Part shown: positions 18,524 to 26,793 of the stretch, one piece after another
How positions within the stretch are numbered: position 1 is the first letter of the stretch
Layout of the letters: the number at the start of each line of letters is the position of its first letter
NCBI GenBank assembly: GCA_964631345.1
Contig: CAZVWE010000005.1
Coordinates: forward strand, 1 to 64,000
DNA length: 64,000 bases
From: MGBC163016 sp964631345
GTDB lineage: Bacteria > Actinomycetota > Coriobacteriia > Coriobacteriales > Eggerthellaceae
Direction: 5' to 3'
Position numbers and translations under genes: made by a program
Notes under the pieces: model-generated
The model's database searches: none
Seen by the model: the letters and a program-made list of their open reading frames with translations, nothing else
Told to the model about the DNA's origin: nothing

Positions 18524-19492
18524 CTAGATTTCCGCTTCAACTAACTTGGTAAATACTTCAACTATTTGATTGAGACTGTGCGCATTGGAAACCATACAAA
18601 CTTCCAAGTTGTAGAAGTCTTTTGACTGCACGCACATAACATTTGGCGAATCAAAAATTTGGTGTTCTTTTGGAAGAATTGCCGCAAGCATACCAATCTC
18701 AATCATCGCCCGAAGCGTAAACACATCTTTGACCGCCGTAATTGATGGATACACCCCATGGGTTCCGCAAAAGTCATACCATCGCCTGGCGTCAGGACCA
18801 TGAGAGTCTCCCACAAAACCGTATTGCAATTTTGAAAGAAGCTTCTTGTTAAAGGCCGCATCGTGTTTCTTTTCAGATACACATTCAGATGTGACAGGCT
18901 TTTCGCTTTCCGTTTCATTTAACTCTGCTTCGCCACAAATTTCACCATAAGATCCCCTGCTAACAGCAATGCATACAGGAGACTCTCCTAATGATGTCAC
19001 AACATGGTTATCCTTGGTTGGTTCTAAATCAACTCTATATAAAAGCGCCACATCAATGCGCCCATCATCTAAACAACTTGAAAGCTCTTCTCTGTTCATG
19101 CAAGTTATTGCCAGTCCCAAAAATGGCATACTGTGCACACAATATTCAGCAGAAGAAATAATTGATTCTGGAAGTGACATTCCATTTTCAATACCAATAG
19201 ATAACCTACCGCGCATGCCTTCTTTGATTTCATCTACAAAATCAAGGGTTCGTCCAAGATCCTCTTTAAGCCTGATCAAATTTGTTGCAAGAACTGCCCC
19301 CGCTGGAGTTAGGCTCACATTGTGTTTATCCCTAAAGAAGAGGATTGCGCCAAGTTCTTGTTCAAGGGAGGCGATAGATTTAGAAAGAGTGGACTGACTT
19401 ACAAACAAAGCTTCGGCAGCCTTGGAATAATTCAGCGTCTTTGCAACTTCCAAAAAATACTGGAACTGTTTAAACGTTATATTAGTCGCCAC
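18524..19492 (-). CDS. LysR-family transcriptional regulator
   Basis: About 322 residues. The N-terminal winged helix-turn-helix is clear: F-L-E-V-A-K-T-L-N-Y-S-K-A-A-E-A-L-F-V-S-Q-type sequence in the first 35 residues, then S-T-L-S-K-S-I-A-S-L-E. A linker helix and an effector-binding domain follow. The domain is longer than usual because of a charged insert with ETESEKP. The chosen GTG at 19492 has GGGGGTGA upstream; a GTG at 19513 is also in frame. It is divergent from the MtaA-like methyltransferase gene across a ~190-bp spacer, the usual arrangement for a LysR protein controlling its neighbour, so it probably responds to the methylated substrate or a product (inference). Confidence 0.92.
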   Translation of the reverse strand: MATNITFKQFQYFLEVAKTLNYSKAAEALFVSQSTLSKSIASLEQELGAILFFRDKHNVSLTPAGAVLATNLIRLKEDLGRTLDFVDEIKEGMRGRLSIGIENGMSLPESIISSAEYCVHSMPFLGLAITCMNREELSSCLDDGRIDVALLYRVDLEPTKDNHVVTSLGESPVCIAVSRGSYGEICGEAELNETESEKPVTSECVSEKKHDAAFNKKLLSKLQYGFVGDSHGPDARRWYDFCGTHGVYPSITAVKDVFTLRAMIEIGMLAAILPKEHQIFDSPNVMCVQSKDFYNLEVCMVSNAHSLNQIVEVFTKLVEAEI

Positions 19493-19570
19493 TTGTTCAC
19501 CCCCAATGTGCACCTCCCAGCTTTTATTTCTCCAGCAATATTAACGGGTGCACACATGTGTGTGTAGTTG

Positions 19571-19589
19571 TTATGACTTTTTTTCATAA
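19571..19589. promoter_or_regulatory. Candidate LysR operator between the divergent genes
   Basis: TTATG-(9 nt)-CATAA is an inverted repeat that fits the T-N11-A architecture of LysR-type binding sites. It lies between the regulator start and the methyltransferase start. No well-formed promoter hexamer pair was assigned. Confidence 0.4.
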
Positions 19590-19684
19590 GACCATTATAA
19601 CTAGCTATTTCACATAATTTCTTCAGGGCAATATAGTCGTAGCATTAGCATTCGATCCCCAATATGAAAGGGAGCGCAAATCTT

Positions 19685-20689
19685 ATGAATATGAATGAAT
19701 GGATTGCAGAAACAATAAACGCCGACACGAAAAAAGCTTTACCGGTGCTGTCTTTTCCAGCTATTCAAAAGATGGGAATTACTGTCAAAGAGCTCATCAA
19801 TTCAGCTGATAACCAGGCAGAAGCCATGGAGATAATCGCAAACGAATACCCTACCGCTGCATCCGTGTCATTCATGGATCTATCAGTCGAAGCTGAAGCG
19901 TTTGGATCGGAAATTATTGTTAGTGATGAAGAAGTCCCCACCGTTGTAGGGTCAATAATTGACGAAGATACTGATCCTGACACAATTGTCGTTCCTGAAA
20001 TTGGAGCAGGCCGAACAAAGCTATACATAAAAGCAATCGAAAAAGTCGCCCCTCGCATTACTGATAAGCCCGTGCTTGCAGGAATGATTGGGCCTTTTTC
20101 ACTAACCGGGCGTCTTATGGATGTAAACGAAGTCATGATTATGTGTTACGAAGAGCCTGAGCTTGTAAAGGCTGTTCTTGATAAAGTAACGGGATTTTTA
20201 ACCGACTATGCCGAAGCTTTCAAACGCGCAGGCGCTGATGGCGTTGTTATGGCTGAACCACTTGCAGGACTATTGCCACCAGATTTGATTGAGGAATTCT
20301 CCACACCTTATGTTCGCCGCATAGTTGATGCCGTACAGTCTGATGATTTCATCGTGGTCTATCACAATTGTGGATCTTCTGTAGTAAAAGCAGTCGATAC
20401 TGTAATTGACACCGGCGCAAAAGCATTTCACTTTGGAAACGCAATTCAAATGGAAGACATTATGCCGTTAATGCCAGAAGATGTAATCGTTATGGGCAAT
20501 GTTGATCCTGCAGGAGAACTTCGTCTTGGGACTCCTGAATCAGTGAAAGCTAAAACTACAGAAATTTTAAAAGCCTGTTCAAAGTATCCAAATTTCGTAA
20601 TTTCAACCGGATGCGATGTCCCGCCAATGTCTCCACTTGATAACATCCAAGCATTCTTTGATGCAGTGAATGAGTACTATTCAAAATAG
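19685..20689 (+). CDS. UroD-family methyltransferase of the MtaA/MtbA type (methylcorrinoid methyltransferase)
   Basis: 334 residues from the ATG at 19685, which has GGGAG ten bases upstream; an upstream ATG at 19664 lacks a ribosome binding site. The protein is a TIM-barrel of the uroporphyrinogen decarboxylase superfamily. It carries the zinc-ligand set of methylcorrinoid:thiol methyltransferases, H227-N-C229 ... C310, matching the H-x-C-x~80-C pattern of MtaA/MtbA. Such enzymes take the methyl group from a methylated corrinoid protein and pass it to a thiol (CoM in methanogens) or, in bacterial relatives, probably to tetrahydrofolate. It is first in a plus-strand set with the DUF2284 protein and the reductive activator, and faces the corrinoid protein gene. 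The final acceptor cannot be read from sequence. Confidence 0.88.
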   Translation: MNMNEWIAETINADTKKALPVLSFPAIQKMGITVKELINSADNQAEAMEIIANEYPTAASVSFMDLSVEAEAFGSEIIVSDEEVPTVVGSIIDEDTDPDTIVVPEIGAGRTKLYIKAIEKVAPRITDKPVLAGMIGPFSLTGRLMDVNEVMIMCYEEPELVKAVLDKVTGFLTDYAEAFKRAGADGVVMAEPLAGLLPPDLIEEFSTPYVRRIVDAVQSDDFIVVYHNCGSSVVKAVDTVIDTGAKAFHFGNAIQMEDIMPLMPEDVIVMGNVDPAGELRLGTPESVKAKTTEILKACSKYPNFVISTGCDVPPMSPLDNIQAFFDAVNEYYSK

Positions 20690-20709
20690 TATGCGGAAGG
20701 TCAAAGGAT

Positions 20710-21306
20710 TTGGAAAACAACAACTGTTTGCATACACATTCTGAGATCGACGATAAGACAAATTTGGAAGCAGATTCTAAGGCGCAGGACTATCTGCGCC
20801 TTATTCGTGAATTTGGATTCGAATCCATAGGCATATGTAATGCGTCTACCCTTATTGCCCGTGATGAAGTTCGCGAAATGTGCGCTAGTGGCAGATGCCA
20901 AGCTTACGGCAACAATTGGGCATGTCCGCCCCATTGCGGGAGCATAGAAACCTTCCAAAAACTATTTGAATCAAAAGATAAGTGTTTTGTCTTTCAGACA
21001 GTAATGGACACAGAAGATGAGTTTGACGTTGAGACCATGTTGGAAGCAGAGCACGTTCACAGTAAGCGAACGAGTGATTTGGCTGAGTCCTTAAAAAGGG
21101 ACATGGATACTCTTGTGTTTTCTGCTGGCACATGCACTATTTGCCCTGAATGCACCTGTCCAAATGAGCCCTGTCGATTTCCTGATAAAAAACTTGTTTC
21201 TATGGAGTCATCGGGGCTTGTGGTGAACGATATATGTATAGCGGCTGACATTCCATATAATCATGGTCGAAACACAATAGCCTATACAGGATGTTTGCTC
21301 GTGTAG
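20710..21306 (+). CDS. DUF2284 cysteine-rich metal-binding protein
   Basis: A 198-residue protein with the two cysteine clusters typical of DUF2284. One lies in the middle (C-A-S-G-R-C ... W-A-C-P-P-H-C) and the other near the C-terminus (C-T-I-C-P-E-C-T-C-P ... P-C-R-F-P), with an ending close to N-T-I-A-Y-T-G-C-L-L-V. The family is predicted to bind metal or an iron-sulfur cluster and often sits beside corrinoid methyltransferase genes; its reaction is unknown. The apparent start is a TTG at 20710 with AAAGGAT directly upstream at very short spacing, so the true start could be a few codons later. It follows the methyltransferase by 20 bp and is surely in the same transcript. Confidence 0.85.
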   Translation: MENNNCLHTHSEIDDKTNLEADSKAQDYLRLIREFGFESIGICNASTLIARDEVREMCASGRCQAYGNNWACPPHCGSIETFQKLFESKDKCFVFQTVMDTEDEFDVETMLEAEHVHSKRTSDLAESLKRDMDTLVFSAGTCTICPECTCPNEPCRFPDKKLVSMESSGLVVNDICIAADIPYNHGRNTIAYTGCLLV

Positions 21307-21325
21307 ACGCATTACTTGCATAAGC

Positions 21326-21376
21326 GCATTGTTTGTTTGACCATGTTGTTTGTTTGACCGCATTGTTTGTTTGACC
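21326..21376. repeat. Intergenic tandem repeat of CATTGTTTGTTTGACC type
   Basis: Three imperfect 16-18-bp copies lie in the spacer between the DUF2284 gene and the activator gene. No function is evident. Confidence 0.75.
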
Positions 21377-21411
21377 ATATAGTTCGTGTAGGCGCGCCAA
21401 AAGGAATACTG

Positions 21412-23010
21412 ATGAAAATACGTACATCTAAAGGCGACAAGATAATAACTATCGATCAACCTCGCAAACTTCTTTACGTCTTAAGGGAAAACGACATCAA
21501 CATAAATGCACCCTGCGGTGGGGCAGGTACATGTGGAAAGTGCCGCGTAGTGGTAAAGCAAAACGACACATCAGAAGAAGTGCTTGCATGTCAAACAGAT
21601 GCTGAAAACGACATGGAAGTAATCGTTGCGGAAACCGGAGTATTCAAAGTAAGCCTTGACGGCAAGCGCTACATTTCCGAATGCTTACCCGACCAGAATT
21701 CTCATGGATTCGGTATTGCCATAGATATCGGAACGACCACCTTGGTTTGCAAATTGTGTGATCTATCTAGCGGCAATACACTTGCCACTTTTGGCATGGC
21801 CAACCCACAAACTTCCTTTGGCGCTGATGTTATATCTCGCATCTCGGCTGTAATTGATGGCCACCTTGATGAACTTGAATCATCCGTAAACAACGCCATC
21901 GTCACTTTGATAAAGGAAGTCTGTTCTGCGGCGGACATCTCAACAGCATCCATAACATCAGTTGCAATAGCGGGCAACACAGTAATGGAGCACCTTGCAT
22001 GCGGAGTTGACCCAACCCCAATCGGGGCATCGCCTTATCAACCTTCAACCCTATTTGGGGACATGCGAAAACTTAAAGCTTTTTCTGCATTAAAAGATAA
22101 CGAGCACGCAAGCGAGTGCAACAACGATAGCGTGAATGCAAGCGAAGGCAAATTCGCAACAACCGAAGCATATGTAGCGCCCTGCATAGCAGGTTATGTT
22201 GGTGGGGACATAACATGCGACATGCTTGCACTTGAGATGAACAATAGCACCTCACCTGTATTATTGGTTGACCTAGGCACTAATGGTGAAATGGCACTAT
22301 CTTCTGAGTCAGGGATACTAAGCTGTGCCACTGCCGCAGGACCTGTATTTGAGGGCGCACGTATTGCTTTTGGTATGCCAGCATATATAGGAGCAATTTC
22401 CACAGTTGCTTTGGAAGGCGAAACCCTCGCCATACATACTATAGAAGACTTTCCTGCAAGAGGAATTTGCGGAACCGGACTAATAGACACAATCGCACTT
22501 TTACTGAAATTAGGCATAATCGATGAAAGCGGCTATATGCTTAATCGCAGTGAAGTCAACGACATGGAAAGCATTCCTGATGACATAAAAAATCGCATCG
22601 GAACATACAATGATGTGACCGCTTTTTGGGTCACCCCTTATATTGCAGTCACCCAAAAAGATGTGCGCAATTTGCAATTAGCTAAAGCAGCTATAGCTGG
22701 AGGAATTCACACTATTATCGAAGAGGCTGGATTTACATTCAGCGATATAGAAAAACTCGCAATTGCAGGAGGATTCGGACAATACTTGAATCTTGAAAAT
22801 GCAGCTACCATCGGATTGATTCCTGGAGATCTTTTACCTGTTGCAGAGTGTGTTGGCAATACTGCTATCGAAGGTATAACGTGTGCGCTAATAAATACTT
22901 GCGCACGAGAAAATCTAGAGCAGATAGCAAAAAAGTGTGACTACATCGAACTATCGACGAGTCACACTTTTAACGAATACTACATGGATGCCATGTCCTT
23001 TGAAGAATAA
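21412..23010 (+). CDS. Ferredoxin-ASKHA reductive activator of corrinoid proteins (RACo/RamA-like, DUF4445)
   Basis: 533 residues from the ATG at 21412, chosen because AAGGA sits at ideal distance. Residues 1-~70 form a plant-type [2Fe-2S] ferredoxin domain with C35-x5-C41-x2-C44-x15-C60. From ~100 onward lies an actin/Hsp70-fold ATPase with IAIDIGTTT (phosphate 1), LLVDLGTNGEMAL (phosphate 2), an ARGICGTGLID segment and a C-terminal I-A-G-G-F-G. Such proteins use ATP to reduce inactive cob(II)amide to cob(I)amide on the corrinoid protein, restoring the methyl-transfer cycle. It is a little shorter than characterised RACo (~630) and seems to lack much of the linker domain. It converges on the corrinoid protein gene, its likely partner. 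Confidence 0.92.
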   Translation: MKIRTSKGDKIITIDQPRKLLYVLRENDININAPCGGAGTCGKCRVVVKQNDTSEEVLACQTDAENDMEVIVAETGVFKVSLDGKRYISECLPDQNSHGFGIAIDIGTTTLVCKLCDLSSGNTLATFGMANPQTSFGADVISRISAVIDGHLDELESSVNNAIVTLIKEVCSAADISTASITSVAIAGNTVMEHLACGVDPTPIGASPYQPSTLFGDMRKLKAFSALKDNEHASECNNDSVNASEGKFATTEAYVAPCIAGYVGGDITCDMLALEMNNSTSPVLLVDLGTNGEMALSSESGILSCATAAGPVFEGARIAFGMPAYIGAISTVALEGETLAIHTIEDFPARGICGTGLIDTIALLLKLGIIDESGYMLNRSEVNDMESIPDDIKNRIGTYNDVTAFWVTPYIAVTQKDVRNLQLAKAAIAGGIHTIIEEAGFTFSDIEKLAIAGGFGQYLNLENAATIGLIPGDLLPVAECVGNTAIEGITCALINTCARENLEQIAKKCDYIELSTSHTFNEYYMDAMSFEE

Positions 23011-23017
23011 CAAAGAA

Positions 23018-23049
23018 GGCCGACAAATAACCAAACTTAATTGTCGGCC
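23018..23049. terminator. Bidirectional terminator-like hairpin between convergent activator and corrinoid protein genes
   Basis: GGCCGACAA and TTGTCGGCC form a perfect 9-bp stem with a 14-nt loop in the 54-bp gap between the two stop codons. The T-rich flank is better on the minus strand. Confidence 0.6.
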
Positions 23050-23064
23050 ATTAATTACCAGTTA

Positions 23065-23709
23065 TTAATTACCAGCCATTAATTCAGCCGCTTTTGCTGC
23101 TGCCGCTCCCGCATCTACTGTATAGGCATCTGCACCAACTTCATCTGCATATGCTTGAGTAACAGGAGCTCCACCAATCATAATCTTGACCTTGTCACGA
23201 AGTCCCGCATCCTCAATTGCCTGGATGGTTGCGGCAATCTCAGGCATAGTTGTTGTAAGCAAACTTGAGCAACAAACTATGTCGATATCATCGTGTTCCT
23301 GCAAAAATGATACAAACTCTTCGGGCGCAACATCTACACCAAGATCATGCATCTCAAAACCTTTGCCCTCAAGCATGAGGCGTACCAAGTTTTTACCAAT
23401 GTCGTGCTGATCACCTTTGACTGTACCAATCACGCCTTTACCAATAGGCTCAGCACCAGCCTCAACTAAGTACGGCTTCAAGATTGTAGTTCCTGCATTC
23501 ATAGCACGAGCTGCAACTAGCATCTCAGGAACAAAAACTTCTCCTGCAGAAAACTTGTCGCCAATAATAGTCATTGCTGGGATTAGAGCTTCATCAAGGA
23601 TTGCCTGCGCGTCGCATCCGTCTGCTAAAGCTTGTTCAATAAGTGGAGCCACTTCTTTGCGCTTTCCGCGTTGAACCGCTGATGAGATCTCTTCAAAAAT
23701 TGCTTCCAT
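23065..23709 (-). CDS. Corrinoid (cobalamin-binding) methyl-carrier protein
   Basis: 214 residues, the usual size for MtaC/MtbC/MtvC-type carriers. Residues 1-~90 form the helical cap, with the F-x-P-E-M-L-V-A-A-R-A-M segment. Residues ~91-214 form the Rossmann-like B12 domain with G-D-Q-H-D-I-G at 99-105 (the D-x-H-x-x-G motif; His102 is the lower cobalt ligand) and an I-G-G-A-P-V-T segment. The protein accepts a methyl group from a substrate methyltransferase and donates it to a second one. GAGAGGAAG precedes the ATG. It lies 91 bp downstream of the UroD-family gene on the same strand, forming a two-gene unit. Confidence 0.95.
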   Translation of the reverse strand: MEAIFEEISSAVQRGKRKEVAPLIEQALADGCDAQAILDEALIPAMTIIGDKFSAGEVFVPEMLVAARAMNAGTTILKPYLVEAGAEPIGKGVIGTVKGDQHDIGKNLVRLMLEGKGFEMHDLGVDVAPEEFVSFLQEHDDIDIVCCSSLLTTTMPEIAATIQAIEDAGLRDKVKIMIGGAPVTQAYADEVGADAYTVDAGAAAAKAAELMAGN

Positions 23710-23800
23710 TAAACTTCCTCTCTATTCGAAGGAGCATTCAGAACTTAAGTGGTTCTAACTAGGTAACTCCTAGGAGTAACTATTGTTGCTGCCCAGATAT

Positions 23801-24808
23801 CTATTGGTTCAATCCGCGCCCTGCAAAGTAAAGCTTGCTATATTCGGAAATGTCCTTACGAACTTCCTCATATACTCCAGGGAAAGTTGAGTCCTCAAAT
23901 CCTGCTGTTTGACATGGGATATAACTCAAAGGTCCACATGCATTGCACATCTTCTCAACTTCACGCATGCATACTTCATGAGACCAATTGGGTGTGTCAA
24001 TAACGGTACTGTCCAATCCACCCATAAAAGATATTTTGTCGCCATATTGGGAAATCAAAGATGGGATGTCATTTTTCTCAACGCAACCCTGCCAAACATT
24101 GATACCCATTTCAATCATCGAAGGAACCAATGTTGCAGCATAAGAATCGGAATGATGAATCACAATATTTACACCATGGTCATGATAATAGCCATACAAT
24201 TCTTTATATGAATCTAAAAAGAATTCGTCAAACATTTCTGGGGACACAAACGTAGAAACATCAGTACCCCAATCATCGTGAGCAAAAAGAGCATCTGGCT
24301 TCATATACTTACATACACCTTCTGCAATATTGAGTCGCCATTCAGTGATGTACTTAATAAGATCCTTCAAATCATCAGGGCTTTCATAAAACGCCATCAA
24401 AATATTTGTGATTTCACCCAGGTAGTGACACAACTCGAAAGTACCTGGAGCATCCACTGCAGCCACTAGAAATTCTTTACGATCTACAGCCTCAACTTTT
24501 TCAATAAAAGGTTCCCATTCTCCTGCTGTCCAAATTGATTTTGGAGCCTTAACTGTTTCGCGCCATTCTTCCACATCAGGCATCACAATAGTGTCTGCAT
24601 TGTGAACTGGAAATTGGCCAGGCTGACCTTCTGCCCAAGACACGGTATAACCCCAAGCAGTCACTTTATTAAGCTCACCGGGAGCTGCATTGTTGTTGTT
24701 TGCAAGCCTTGGAGTTGGAATGTTGCGTAAAGCATCATATTGATTGGCAAACCTGTCGGGTTTTCCTCGATTAATAACCTCTAGAAAGTTTTCCCTTTCT
24801 GTGAGCAT
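23801..24808 (-). CDS. UroD-family methyltransferase, probable substrate:corrinoid methyltransferase
   Basis: 335 residues from the ATG at 24808 (preceded by AAGGGGAAAG). It has the uroporphyrinogen decarboxylase superfamily barrel but is clearly divergent from the 19.7-kb paralogue. At the zinc-ligand position it has H219-S-D221 rather than H-x-C, with a cysteine at 299 in the expected third position (Y-I-P-C-Q-T-A-G). Adjacency to the corrinoid protein gene suggests that it loads the methyl group onto that protein, the role filled by MtaB-, MttB- or other MT1-type enzymes in known systems. The substrate is unknown; methoxylated aromatics or methylated amines are the usual options in gut anaerobes. 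A sugar or porphyrin role is less likely given the neighbours. Confidence 0.85.
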   Translation of the reverse strand: MLTERENFLEVINRGKPDRFANQYDALRNIPTPRLANNNNAAPGELNKVTAWGYTVSWAEGQPGQFPVHNADTIVMPDVEEWRETVKAPKSIWTAGEWEPFIEKVEAVDRKEFLVAAVDAPGTFELCHYLGEITNILMAFYESPDDLKDLIKYITEWRLNIAEGVCKYMKPDALFAHDDWGTDVSTFVSPEMFDEFFLDSYKELYGYYHDHGVNIVIHHSDSYAATLVPSMIEMGINVWQGCVEKNDIPSLISQYGDKISFMGGLDSTVIDTPNWSHEVCMREVEKMCNACGPLSYIPCQTAGFEDSTFPGVYEEVRKDISEYSKLYFAGRGLNQ

Positions 24809-24908
24809 CACTTTCCCCTTCCCCATAATGTGCAAAATGCATATTTACAAACATGCCTTGTCTTGTCATGTCAGAAATTTTCATACAAACGAAATTTTGC
24901 ATTTTTGC

Positions 24909-24937
24909 TCTATATAGCCATATTTCTAACATGTAAA
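24909..24937 (-). promoter_or_regulatory. Candidate promoter of the UroD/corrinoid-protein operon
   Basis: On the minus strand TTTACA, a 17-bp spacer and TATAGA give a good sigma-70 match. It would leave a leader of about 95 nt before the ATG at 24808. Confidence 0.5.
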
Positions 24938-24973
24938 TCGAAGTCTAGATGTTACAGATGCTTTTTGCACCGT

Positions 24974-25002
24974 TTGTTATATCAAAACTCCTTTGTTAAT
25001 AT
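24974..25002 (+). promoter_or_regulatory. Candidate promoter of the PucR/CdaR-type regulator
   Basis: TTGTTA, a 17-bp spacer and TAATAT. The predicted start point is near 25009, some 20 bp before the GTG. The -10 and spacer overlap the left arm of the inverted repeat listed next. Confidence 0.5.
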
Positions 25003-25028
25003 TTGTGCAATTTGAACAAAGGAGTTTT
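24984..25028 (+). promoter_or_regulatory. Perfect 14-bp inverted repeat spanning the promoter and ribosome binding site of the PucR-type regulator
   Basis: AAAACTCCTTTGTT (24984-24997) and AACAAAGGAGTTTT (25015-25028) are perfectly complementary, with 17 nt between. The right arm contains the AAAGGAG ribosome binding site of the GTG at 25030; the left arm covers the promoter spacer and first base of the -10. It can act as a DNA operator (autoregulation). If transcription starts further upstream, it can act as an RNA hairpin hiding the ribosome binding site. Confidence 0.7.
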
Positions 25029-25029
25029 A

Positions 25030-26562
25030 GTGGAACTCTCTCTTGAATTTTTGCTTTTAAAACTGTCTGAAGTTTATAACGCACGCTTGCTTCTTGTGCC
25101 TGGCAACAGGAAATTTACAAGCGCTAGACTTGCAAAAACCGCTATTGAAAGGCGTACTAGCAAAAAGGCAGCCATTGATCCCAACATCATTTATGTAACA
25201 ACAGATGGCATTATTGATGTGTATACAGAAACTGATATTAAAGGCCTTATTTGGATAAGCGAGACAAGGCCAGCAACCGATATTGGATGCATTTGGATAA
25301 AAGATATTGTAGATGAAAATGAAGTGCTGTCCTATTTATTGGACATCTTTTCTTTTTATACAGAATGGCTAAATGGCATTAAAGACATTCTCGTCGCAAA
25401 AAAACCTACCGAACAAGCTGTAATAAAGTTGGCCGACGTAGTCCCCAATCCATTTGTTTATGTTGATTCAGGGTTTCGAAGACTTGCTATTAGTTCTGAT
25501 ATGGGGCTGTCCAAAGTGAGCGACACTTGGAAGTACCAAAAAAAGCACAAGGACTTCCCCGTTGATGTTCTTGCAGATGCTATGCTTTCTGGAGATTTTG
25601 ATGACATCGTTAAAAAGCGCCCTGCCTGGTATCTTAGAGATCCAAAAAGCTTTGACTTACCATTAGTTGTGCGAACAATTTTTCATGGTGATTCAGTTTA
25701 TGGATACATCATGTTAGTTGAACATAAATCTCGCATAAATACTTGCGACCTTGAACTGGTTGAAGCGCTAGGTGCTTCCATAGAAACAGCAATCGCACAT
25801 GGAACAAACTACGAATACACTACTGAATTTCCAAAAGAGTCAGTCTTAAAAGCGCACCTCATTGGAAAAGAAGTGGATCATAAAGAAATCGTTGATATGT
25901 TAATGCTGCTATCTTGGAAGCCAGATGATCCTTATGTAGTCATGAACTTTATGATTGACAGCACCAAGGCATTGGCAAACGAGAATCTAAAAATGCAAGC
26001 TAGGATGCTAGAAACTAGCTTGCCTGGTCGTGTAGTTGTTAATAACGGTGTCCTTTCCTTGGTACATAATTTAAATGGGGACACCATTGAGCGTATTTTA
26101 AAAATGACCGAAGCGTTCTGCACTAGATTTAAATGGATTGCCGGTGTAAGCAATATTTTCAACAATTTTGATGATCTAAATGTGCACTATAAGCAGGCAG
26201 AACTGGCTTTATCTTGTGGGATAGAAGGCGATTCAGGAAGTCGCATTCATCTGTATCACGATTATTTACTAAACAGCATTTTTGACACCGTCAAGGCAAA
26301 CTTGCATCCATCGTTTTACATGCATGACGACATCGCTCGCCTAATAAACTATGACAAAGAAACTTCATCAGAACTTGCCCAGACACTTGAAGCCTATCTT
26401 GTGTGCGATAGATCAATTGGAAAAACCGCTAAACAAATGAACCTACATCGTAATTCTGTTCTCTATCGAGTGGATAAAATTAAATCAATCATTACATCTG
26501 ATTTAGAAGACGAAAACACTCGGCTTGCATTATTACTTTCTCTAAAAATGACTCTGGAATAA
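25030..26562 (+). CDS. PucR/CdaR-type transcriptional regulator
   Basis: 510 residues from the GTG at 25030, chosen because AAAGGAG lies five bases upstream (an upstream TTG at 25003 is less likely). The C-terminal ~60 residues are the PucR-type helix-turn-helix: L-E-A-Y-L-V-C-D-R-S-I-G-K-T-A-K-Q-M, then N-L-H-R-N-S-V-L-Y-R-V-D-K-I. The middle has the GGDEF-like/CdaR segment with I-A-G-V-S-N-I-F and a Q-A-E-L-A-L motif. The N-terminal ~250 residues are a GAF/PAS-like sensory region without obvious metal ligands. It is divergent from the UroD/corrinoid operon, so it probably senses the methyl substrate and controls that operon and itself. Confidence 0.9.
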   Translation: MELSLEFLLLKLSEVYNARLLLVPGNRKFTSARLAKTAIERRTSKKAAIDPNIIYVTTDGIIDVYTETDIKGLIWISETRPATDIGCIWIKDIVDENEVLSYLLDIFSFYTEWLNGIKDILVAKKPTEQAVIKLADVVPNPFVYVDSGFRRLAISSDMGLSKVSDTWKYQKKHKDFPVDVLADAMLSGDFDDIVKKRPAWYLRDPKSFDLPLVVRTIFHGDSVYGYIMLVEHKSRINTCDLELVEALGASIETAIAHGTNYEYTTEFPKESVLKAHLIGKEVDHKEIVDMLMLLSWKPDDPYVVMNFMIDSTKALANENLKMQARMLETSLPGRVVVNNGVLSLVHNLNGDTIERILKMTEAFCTRFKWIAGVSNIFNNFDDLNVHYKQAELALSCGIEGDSGSRIHLYHDYLLNSIFDTVKANLHPSFYMHDDIARLINYDKETSSELAQTLEAYLVCDRSIGKTAKQMNLHRNSVLYRVDKIKSIITSDLEDENTRLALLLSLKMTLE

Positions 26563-26650
26563 CAACATGTCGAAGCATATGCAGCAAAGATTCATGCGGT
26601 TATGAATACGATTCTTAAAGTCATCGACTTGACGGGTCGCAAAAAGAAAT

Positions 26651-26677
26651 AACCGCCCCCGTTTCCGAAAGGCGGTT
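26651..26677 (-). terminator. Hairpin with T-rich tail, probable terminator of the 9,911-codon gene
   Basis: AACCGCC and GGCGGTT form a 7-bp stem. On the minus strand it is followed by ATTTCTTTTTG. It is about 115 bp past the stop of the giant gene. On the plus strand the tail is not T-rich, so the main direction is minus. Confidence 0.55.
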
Positions 26678-26702
26678 ACCTCTACAGTCTATAAAACTGA
26701 CA

Positions 26703-26740
26703 AACGGGGTAGCTGCCGGCGCAACGGCAAGCCGCCCGTT
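26703..26740. other. Second, more elaborate hairpin between the convergent genes
   Basis: AACGGG ... CCCGTT outer arms and TGCCG ... CGGCA inner arms pair, with a 6-nt apical loop and small internal loops. With the 26651-26677 hairpin it makes a compact structured element in the 231-bp gap between the PucR-type gene and the giant gene. A 28-codon frame ending at 26652 (C-terminal KVIDLTGRKKK) precedes it on the plus strand; see findings. Confidence 0.5.
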
Positions 26741-26793
26741 CGCTTCATTCTATCAAACCCCAAAATTCAAATCAAACAAACGTCCACCTTCCA

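Noticed and set aside
24809..24910. TGCAAAAT/ATTTTGCA inverted pair in the leader of the UroD-family gene
   Set aside because: Arms of only eight bases about 55 nt apart in AT-rich DNA; easily expected by chance.
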